This document shows, piece after piece, positions 1 through 4,361 of a stretch of 9,912 nt of DNA (its first letter is position 1; the number at the start of each line of letters is the position of its first letter). The stretch comes from an uncultured Eubacteriales bacterium. Its GTDB lineage: Bacteria; Bacillota_A; Clostridia; Saccharofermentanales; Saccharofermentanaceae. The notes under the pieces are model-generated. The model had not been told where the DNA came from. It searched no databases and saw only the letters and a list, made by a program, of their open reading frames with translations. A program made the position numbers and the translations under genes. Location: the NCBI GenBank assembly GCA_900313405.1, contig OMQY01000097.1:1-9912 (forward strand), read 5' to 3'.

Positions 1-1098
1 GATTCAGAAGTAAACAGCGTAGACAAGGATACGGCAGGCAAGTATCTCCATTCCGTTACCGTTACAAAGGGTATCGTGAAGGTCGGTGATATCGCTACTA
101 CGACGACCGACAAGAGTGTCAGGATGTCCATCGCACGTAATCATACTGCTACACATATCCTGCAGGGGGCTTTGAGGAGCGTCCTCGGAACTCATGTAGA
201 GCAGGCCGGTTCCTATGTTGCTTCTGACAGACTGAGATTTGACTTTACACATTTCCAGGCAATGAGCGAGGATGAGATCGCCCGTGTAGAGGTCATCGTC
301 AATGAGCAGATCTTAAATGACCTGCCCGTTATCACTCGTGTAATGACTCTTGATGAGGCTCGTAAGCTCGGCGCTATCGCTCTCTTCGGTGAGAAGTACG
401 GTGAGACAGTCCGTGTCGTATCCGTAGGTGACGTCGAGGATCCGTTCGATCTCGAGTTCTGCGGCGGTACTCATGTTGCAAGCTCCGGACAGATCGGTCA
501 GTTCCGTATCGTTTCCGAGGCGGGTATCGCTTCCGGAACACGTCGTATCGAAGCCGTTACGGGTCTTAAGTGCTATGAGATGAGCCGCGAGGATCGTGCA
601 TTGATCTCAGAGACAGCTTCGGCTCTCAAGGTGGCAAGGGATCAGATGCCTGCAAAGGTCGTATCTCTTACAAAGGAGATCAAGGAACTTCACAAGACTA
701 TTTCCGATATCGAGAAGAGCCAGGCAGGCGACTTCGCAGGCGAGGCAATAAAGGCAGCCGAGGATATCGGCGGTATCAAGGCTGTTATCGTAAAGGCTCC
801 CGTTGCCGATGCAGCTGCACTTCGTGATACGGCCGATAAGATCAGAGACAGTCTGGATAACGGCGTTGTATTCCTGGCAGCTGAGGCTGACGGTAAGGTC
901 CTCTTCACGGCAATGGCTTCCAAGTCCGCTGTCGCAAAGGGCGTTCACTGCGGTAACATCATCAAGGAAGCAGCCCGCGTTGCAGGCGGCGGCGGTGGCG
1001 GACGTCCCGACATGGCTCAGGCCGGCGGTAAGGATGTGACCAAGATCGATGATGCACTTGCTGCTGCCAAGTCTGTATTGGCAAGTCAGCTCGGATGA
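1..1098 (+). CDS. alaS: Alanyl-tRNA synthetase, C-terminal part (5' truncated by window edge)
   Basis: The reading frame is open from base 1 and ends at TGA 1096-1098, giving 365 residues; the catalytic and tRNA-recognition N-terminus lies outside the window. AlaRS charges tRNA-Ala in the cytoplasm, and this part hydrolyses mis-charged Ser- or Gly-tRNA. Visible are both halves of the editing-site zinc motif: HTATH at fragment residues 48-52 (HxxxH) and CGGTH at 154-158 (CxxxH). A charged helical stretch at about residues 190-240 and a glycine-rich segment (six consecutive Gly, then RPDMAQAGG) near the end match the C-terminal DHHA1/oligomerisation domain. The GTG at 76 is internal, since homology-like sequence continues upstream to base 1. 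The next gene follows after about 24 bp on the same strand, so co-transcription is likely. Identification is secure from the motif combination. Confidence 0.97.
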   Translation, partial: DSEVNSVDKDTAGKYLHSVTVTKGIVKVGDIATTTTDKSVRMSIARNHTATHILQGALRSVLGTHVEQAGSYVASDRLRFDFTHFQAMSEDEIARVEVIVNEQILNDLPVITRVMTLDEARKLGAIALFGEKYGETVRVVSVGDVEDPFDLEFCGGTHVASSGQIGQFRIVSEAGIASGTRRIEAVTGLKCYEMSREDRALISETASALKVARDQMPAKVVSLTKEIKELHKTISDIEKSQAGDFAGEAIKAAEDIGGIKAVIVKAPVADAAALRDTADKIRDSLDNGVVFLAAEADGKVLFTAMASKSAVAKGVHCGNIIKEAARVAGGGGGGRPDMAQAGGKDVTKIDDALAAAKSVLASQLG

Positions 1099-1122
1099 TA
1101 TCTGTAAAGTGAGGTTATGAAC

Positions 1123-1464
1123 ATGTGCTTATTCTGTGACATAATCGACGGCAAGATCCCGTCGACAAAGGTATATGAAGATGAGAAGGTTCTTTGCTTC
1201 AGGGACATCAACCCGGTCGCACCGACACATGTCCTCGTCGTTCCCAAGAAGCATTTTGACGACATAATCGATGTCTCATCTTCTGCTGACGGTGCCGAGT
1301 ATCTGGATGCATGTGCCAAGGCAATTGCCAAGGTCGCCGAGATCGAGGGCTTGGGTAGCGGTTTCCGCGTGATCAACAACTGCGGCGAAGATGGCGGACA
1401 GACAGTCAGACATCTGCATTTTCACGTCATCGGCGGACTCAAGCTCACGGAGAAGATGATTTGA
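1123..1464 (+). CDS. HIT-family (histidine triad) nucleotide-binding protein, HINT-like
   Basis: A small cytoplasmic HIT-superfamily protein, expected to be a purine-nucleotide phosphoramidase or nucleotidyl hydrolase. The signature is clear: an N-terminal CLFCDIIDGKIPS with a CxxC pair, the VVPKKH segment, and the C-terminal triad HLHFHVIGG (HxHxHxx), with the last His as catalytic nucleophile in the family. An ATG at 1117 is possible but lies only 2 nt after the GAGG at 1111-1114. The second in-frame ATG at 1123 has an 8-nt spacing and gives the usual short N-terminus (MCLFCDII), so I chose 1123 (113 aa, normal for the family). Its TGA overlaps the TTG start of the next gene, implying translational coupling. 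The true substrate cannot be told from sequence. Confidence 0.93.
   Translation: MCLFCDIIDGKIPSTKVYEDEKVLCFRDINPVAPTHVLVVPKKHFDDIIDVSSSADGAEYLDACAKAIAKVAEIEGLGSGFRVINNCGEDGGQTVRHLHFHVIGGLKLTEKMI
1449..1463 (+). promoter_or_regulatory. Ribosome binding site that decides a TTG start
   Basis: GGAG at 1449-1452 lies 8 nt before the TTG at 1461-1463, inside the end of the HIT gene. The TTG overlaps the HIT stop codon (ATTTGA). No in-frame ATG lies near, so the Shine-Dalgarno spacing supports the TTG start and re-initiation coupling. Confidence 0.7.
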
Positions 1465-2027
1465 ACGAACACCTGAATAAGCTCGAACGTCGCGCACTCG
1501 CCTATCTGGGATTCAGGGGCGAGGCGGATCGCGAGCAGACAGAGATGATACGTAAAGCTATTGCGGACACGCGACGATTCGCGCGCCCGCAATTTGTTTA
1601 CCGGTATTTCGCGCTGGTCGACAAAGGTGATCGTCTCGAGACTGATATCGAGATCGGCTATCCGTCGCTTCAGAATATGCTGAGGAAAGGGAACTCTGAG
1701 AGCATATGCATCCTCGTATCCACTCTCGGGTCGGGGATCGACAATCGTCTGGAGAAGCTCCGTCAGACCGATATGCCGGCGATGGTGCTGATGGACGCCT
1801 GTGCAAATTCCCTCATCGAAGAGGAGACGGATGCCTTCCAGGAACGCCTGGGCCTTCAGTCGAGTACGTTCCGCTATGCTCCCGGCTATGGCGATGTTCC
1901 GCTCAGCCTCCAGAGACAGATCTTCGATCTGATGCCTGAGATAGCCGGCATCGGGATCAAGCTCGATGATTCTTGCCTGATGCATCCGATGAAATCGATG
2001 ACGGGGATAATCGGATTCCGCGCTTAG
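1461..2027 (+). CDS. Stand-alone B12-dependent methionine synthase reactivation-domain protein
   Basis: 188 residues, resembling the C-terminal AdoMet-binding activation domain of cobalamin-dependent methionine synthase. In the family this domain uses AdoMet and an electron donor to re-methylate the inactive cob(II)alamin form of MetH. Key segments are RYAPGYGD at residues 138-145, matching the RxxPGY AdoMet-binding motif, followed by PLSLQRQIFDL, and the C-terminal LDDSCLMHPMKSMTGIIG (168-185), the family's conserved signature. A homocysteine/folate/cobalamin MetH that lacks this domain lies at 6452-8899, so the two probably form a split enzyme, as in Thermotoga-type systems. The start is TTG, supported by the overlapping stop and the GGAG at 1449. 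No obvious T-rich terminator follows. The family call is firm; the physical partnership with the MetH is inferred. Confidence 0.88.
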   Translation: MNEHLNKLERRALAYLGFRGEADREQTEMIRKAIADTRRFARPQFVYRYFALVDKGDRLETDIEIGYPSLQNMLRKGNSESICILVSTLGSGIDNRLEKLRQTDMPAMVLMDACANSLIEEETDAFQERLGLQSSTFRYAPGYGDVPLSLQRQIFDLMPEIAGIGIKLDDSCLMHPMKSMTGIIGFRA

Positions 2028-2070
2028 AGCACGGCGGCAGGCGGTACAGGGGCACAGTATGCTATCGGGT

Positions 2071-2108
2071 TTCAACAGAATAAGTGAATAATAACCGATT
2101 CTGTTGAC
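2071..2108. repeat. Solitary 38-bp inverted-repeat unit upstream of the nuclease gene
   Basis: Left arm TTCAACAGA (2071-2079, 8/9 match to the array consensus GTCAACAGA), 20 bp interior, right arm TCTGTTGAC (2100-2108, exact). Total length is 38 bp, identical to every unit in the array at 3144-3508, which lies on the other side of the nuclease gene. The nuclease gene is therefore bracketed by the same sequence element. Confidence 0.85.
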
Positions 2109-2144
2109 AGGCGTCATGAGACTGCACTCTGCATTGGGACTCGT

Positions 2145-2170
2145 TGGGACATTTTGGACCAATTGTCCCA
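2145..2170. repeat. 26-bp imperfect palindrome
   Basis: TGGGACA (2145-2151) pairs with TGTCCCA (2164-2170), and within the loop TTGG-A-CCAA (2154-2162) pairs again. A T-rich stretch (CCTTTTTC) starts about 8 nt downstream, so this might be a weak terminator for the upstream operon; the gap before the T-run is longer than normal. A protein-binding site is equally possible. Confidence 0.5.
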
Positions 2171-2263
2171 GTATGTTCCTTTTTCGATATAGAAGTGGAT
2201 TTACTGTTTAATTCCAGTTCTCACGGTGTTAGTATGATGACAAAAATAAAGTGAGATCATACC

Positions 2264-3121
2264 ATGAAAGACTACAAAGAATTTGTTGTCAGGAGGCTCC
2301 GCTTCCTTGACGATCTGATTGCCGTTACCAAAAATAATCTGAAGAACGCTCCGCCCGGAAGATTATTGGTAAGAAACAGAAACGGAAAGCCGCAATACTA
2401 CCACTTGGATAGTAGAGCATCAGTCTATGACAAGTACATTAGTGCGACTGACGAACCGCTGATCAGAGCCCTGGCTCAAAAGGAGTACGAGTTAAAGGTG
2501 CTAGAGTGTGCCGACTTGGAGCGTAAGGCACTGTTAGCCTATGCGGTGGGGCTGGGAATATCCGTAGATGATGTGTATTCCAAAGTACTGTCTGATGACA
2601 ACAGTATTCGCATAGGTATGCTTCCCGAGAATGCATATCTTCTGATGCCCGAGAGCAAAAGATGTTTGATAACGCCCCCTACGAGACTTGCACCGGATGA
2701 CCTTTACGTGAAGGAGTGGTCAGAGTTCAAGTATACGAGCCTTCCCGTAAATGACGACGAGAAAGTTTTTCGAACAGAAAGGGGAGAGATGGTCCGATCG
2801 AAGTCGGAACTGATAATCGCTAATACTTTATTCTCTTTTGGGGTACCGTATCGATATGAGTGTCCTCTTATTCTGGGGCCGGATATTACAGTCTATCCTG
2901 ACTTTACGCCTCTCAATGTCCGTCTTCGTAAAGAGTACTATTGGGAGCATCTCGGTTTGCTTTCCGATCCCGAGTATCTTGAGAAGTCAGTGCGGAAACT
3001 CAATCGATATGAGAATGCCGGTTATTATCCCGGCGATCGACTCCTTATTACTCGTGAGACCGCTCAGAATCCACTTAGTACAGAATCCGTTAAGGGGATA
3101 ATACGGCGATATTTGTTGTGA
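2264..3121 (+). CDS. PD-(D/E)XK nuclease-like protein of unknown role, associated with an inverted-repeat array
   Basis: 285 residues, no signal peptide or membrane segment. The C-terminal half carries motifs resembling the restriction-endonuclease-like fold: RSKSE (residues 178-182), YRYE (196-199), YPDF (211-214, candidate catalytic Asp213) and YYWEHLG (225-231, candidate catalytic Glu228), followed by helices and an RLLIT strand. The usual Lys of ExK is not in place (EHL), so activity is not assured. The N-terminal ~60 residues contain a basic GRLLVRNRNGKPQYYH stretch, then a charged helical region to about residue 100. I recall similar proteins, with RSKSE...YPDF...YWEH, as hypothetical proteins in gut Clostridia, often in several copies; that is memory, not a search. 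GTGAG at 2251-2255 lies 8 nt before the ATG. The gene sits between a single 38-bp unit and a seven-unit array of the same element, with no terminator seen before the array. The biological function is unknown. Confidence 0.72.
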   Translation: MKDYKEFVVRRLRFLDDLIAVTKNNLKNAPPGRLLVRNRNGKPQYYHLDSRASVYDKYISATDEPLIRALAQKEYELKVLECADLERKALLAYAVGLGISVDDVYSKVLSDDNSIRIGMLPENAYLLMPESKRCLITPPTRLAPDDLYVKEWSEFKYTSLPVNDDEKVFRTERGEMVRSKSELIIANTLFSFGVPYRYECPLILGPDITVYPDFTPLNVRLRKEYYWEHLGLLSDPEYLEKSVRKLNRYENAGYYPGDRLLITRETAQNPLSTESVKGIIRRYLL

Positions 3122-3143
3122 ATCGTCCTCTATTGGATACTCC

Positions 3144-3508
3144 GTCAACAGATCAGATCTGATCTTGAATGTTCTGTTGCTCGAAAAGCCTTCGGATCAC
3201 CAGAAATGCCGGCTGAGAGTTATTTCTGTTGACGGTATTGGCGTGTCTGTCAACAGAATAAACGATAATTGTGCATTTCTGTTGACGATTTGGGGGTGCC
3301 TGTCAACAGAATTGCCAGTTCAGAGTTGAATCTGTTGACTTTTCTATGCTTACAAGTACGGTCTGTCAACAGAATGAACTATACCAGCGAGTTTCTGTTG
3401 ACAATATTGGAATAATTGACAACAGATTCACAGGTAGAGAGCAAATTCTGTTGACTGTGCGGGCTTGTGCGTCAACAGAAATGTCCGCAGAGAACAGAAT
3501 CTGTTGAT
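3144..3508. repeat. Array of seven 38-bp inverted-repeat units at ~53-bp period
   Basis: Units: 3144-3181, 3196-3233, 3249-3286, 3302-3339, 3365-3402, 3418-3455, 3471-3508. Each is GTCAACAGA-N20-TCTGTTGAC, always 38 bp. Start-to-start steps are 52, 53, 53, 63, 53 and 53 bp. Left arms are exact in units 1, 3, 4, 5 and 7; unit 6 has GACAACAGA and unit 2 ATCACCAGA. Right arms are exact in units 2-6; unit 7 has TCTGTTGAT and unit 1 TCTGTTGCT. The inter-unit segments are 14-15 bp (25 bp once) and several share a weak pattern NNTATTGGNNTGTCT; the same TATTGG also precedes unit 1 (3131-3136). Interiors are diverged but some share AGAG near the middle, so the whole 53-bp module seems to have spread by tandem duplication. 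No coding sequence lies in it. Function unknown; candidates are protein-binding sites, element ends or a structured RNA. Confidence 0.93.
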
Positions 3509-3541
3509 GATACCGATTTGTACGTCATCTATCAGAAAACG

Positions 3542-3562
3542 CTGTTATTCTACGTATAACAG
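3542..3562. repeat. Hairpin with 7-bp stem after the array
   Basis: CTGTTAT (3542-3548) and ATAACAG (3556-3562) are perfect inverted repeats around a 7-nt loop. The outer CTGTT/AACAG resembles the core of the array arms, so this could be a decayed unit. Confidence 0.6.
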
Positions 3563-3564
3563 AC

Positions 3565-3591
3565 TATCAGCTCCTTGAACAGGAGCTGATA
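3565..3591. repeat. Strong hairpin with perfect 11-bp stem and 5-nt loop
   Basis: TATCAGCTCCT (3565-3575) and AGGAGCTGATA (3581-3591) are perfectly complementary around TGAAC. Neither strand has a T-run directly after it, so it is not a textbook intrinsic terminator, though it could end or stabilise a transcript reading out of the nuclease gene and array. It lies just upstream of the lipoprotein gene. Confidence 0.75.
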
Positions 3592-3606
3592 AATAAGTGT
3601 TGACAC

Positions 3607-3621
3607 GGGGGGATGAGAATG
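3607..3621 (+). promoter_or_regulatory. G-rich ribosome binding site choosing the second ATG
   Basis: Six consecutive G at 3607-3612 abut the first ATG (3613) but lie 6 nt before the in-frame ATG at 3619, which is therefore the likelier start of the lipoprotein. Confidence 0.6.
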
Positions 3622-4218
3622 GAGATAAAAAACTCATGTATCATTCGAATGATCTCAATTGTGATGGTTATTTGTTTATCTTTAAGCATTGTTGGATGTT
3701 CAAATACATCCGATGACTCAAGTGATAGAGATTCGAATGATAGAGAAGAAAGAACGCATCGCACAACTGAAACAACGGTTGATTTGAACGAGGGAAAAGG
3801 CGTTTCCAGCATAGCTGTTGCAGTCAATCTTTATGTACAAGCTTTGAAAAATCAAGATGCAAGCTACATGGACGAGATCCTTGATGAGTATTTGGTCTAC
3901 GATGGATTAAACGACGAACTTCGAGATAAGTACATATATATAAGAGACAATATTAGTTCGCCTGATAACATGAATTGGGACGGATATGAGTATTCTGAGG
4001 GGGATACGTACTCCGAGACGGTTGGTGATAGTTTTACTTCCTACACATATTGTGATGTAACCATAACTATTCATCCGAGAGGTTGGATTCTTGAGAATTC
4101 TACTTTTGATACTCCCTACGGAGAAATAGTTACTTTTCACAAGATCAATGACAGATGGTTTTATGGACGTGTTTCAGGCGGTACCTCTTTTGATCATCTG
4201 TTTGAAGATAATGGATGA
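3619..4218 (+). CDS. Small predicted lipoprotein of unknown function
   Basis: 199 residues from ATG 3619 (201 if the ATG at 3613 is used). The N-terminus has a basic start, a hydrophobic stretch (IRMISIVMVICLSLSIVGC) and a lipobox ending in a Cys at residue 27, so it should be lipid-anchored on the outer face of the membrane. A Ser/Asp/Arg/Thr-rich low-complexity spacer follows (about residues 28-55), then a globular domain: a helical part (SIAVAVNLYVQALKNQDASYMDEIL) followed by strand-rich sequence ending in KINDRWFYGRVSGGT. That helix-then-strands order, with a closing 'NDRWFY' strand, resembles NTF2-like lipoproteins, but I cannot assign a family. Codon use is visibly more AT-rich than in alaS or metH, which fits recent acquisition. 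It follows the array and precedes a secreted DUF4214 protein; no functional link is shown. Confidence 0.82.
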   Translation: MEIKNSCIIRMISIVMVICLSLSIVGCSNTSDDSSDRDSNDREERTHRTTETTVDLNEGKGVSSIAVAVNLYVQALKNQDASYMDEILDEYLVYDGLNDELRDKYIYIRDNISSPDNMNWDGYEYSEGDTYSETVGDSFTSYTYCDVTITIHPRGWILENSTFDTPYGEIVTFHKINDRWFYGRVSGGTSFDHLFEDNG

Positions 4219-4224
4219 TAAAGA

Positions 4225-4258
4225 AACTGCACATATTTGAGTTATAATTAGTGCAGTT
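4225..4258. terminator. Possible hairpin after the lipoprotein gene
   Basis: AACTGCAC (4225-4232) and GTGCAGTT (4251-4258) form an 8-bp stem around an 18-nt AT-rich loop, starting 7 bp after the lipoprotein stop. There is no T-run behind it, so termination is only a possibility. The loop contains TATAAT (4243-4248), without a matching -35. Confidence 0.35.
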
Positions 4259-4281
4259 GAATCAGCGAAAGTAATGTCAAG

Positions 4282-4316
4282 GTGTTCCTGATACTGACAT
4301 AGTATTCCTGGAACAC
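4282..4316. repeat. 35-bp two-part palindrome upstream of the secreted protein gene
   Basis: GTGTTCC (4282-4288) pairs with GGAACAC (4310-4316), and inside it ATACT (4291-4295) pairs with AGTAT (4301-4305) around GACAT. It lies about 46 bp before the start codon of the DUF4214 protein, without a following T-run. It could be an operator or a structured leader. Confidence 0.55.
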
Positions 4317-4350
4317 TCGATGGCGCAGATTATGTGTTGACATGTTAATT

Positions 4351-4355
4351 GGAGG
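4351..4355 (+). promoter_or_regulatory. Ribosome binding site of the DUF4214 protein gene
   Basis: GGAGG lies 6 nt before the ATG at 4362, a near-ideal Shine-Dalgarno, and fixes this start immediately before a typical signal peptide. Confidence 0.85.
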
Positions 4356-4361
4356 TCAATA

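Larger units (their letters stand above)
2028..2263. other. Intergenic region with one array-type unit and a palindrome
   Basis: No convincing coding sequence. It holds a lone 38-bp inverted-repeat unit (2071-2108), a direct repeat TTGGGAC (2134-2140 and 2144-2150) and a near-perfect palindrome (2145-2170). A TATGAT at 2233-2238 could be a -10 box for the nuclease gene, but I see no good -35 at the right distance. Confidence 0.6.
3509..3618. other. Array distal end and leader of the lipoprotein gene
   Basis: The 15 bp after unit 7 still fit the inter-unit pattern in part (T at 3, G at 7, TG at 11-12), and GTCA at 3524-3527 is where an eighth unit would begin, but the rest is not recognisable. 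Two hairpins follow (3542-3562 and 3565-3591), then TTGACA at 3600-3605 and a G-rich ribosome binding site. Confidence 0.5.

Noticed and set aside
1422..2162. 246-residue open frame on the minus strand
   Set aside because: It is antisense to the reactivation-domain gene, whose conserved motifs are clear, and has no recognisable motif of its own.
3144..3508. CRISPR array reading of the repeats
   Set aside because: A CRISPR needs near-identical long repeats. Here only the 9-bp arms are constant, the 15-bp centres differ between units, the 20-bp parts share traces of common ancestry, and no cas gene is present.
2071..3508. Tyrosine-recombinase core sites or an integron-type array
   Set aside because: Arms are 15 or 20 bp apart, not the 6-8 bp expected between recombinase arms, and no recombinase gene is seen in the window.
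3600..3605. TTGACA as a -35 box for the lipoprotein gene
   Set aside because: A -10 box at the right distance would fall inside the coding sequence, so it cannot serve the annotated start.
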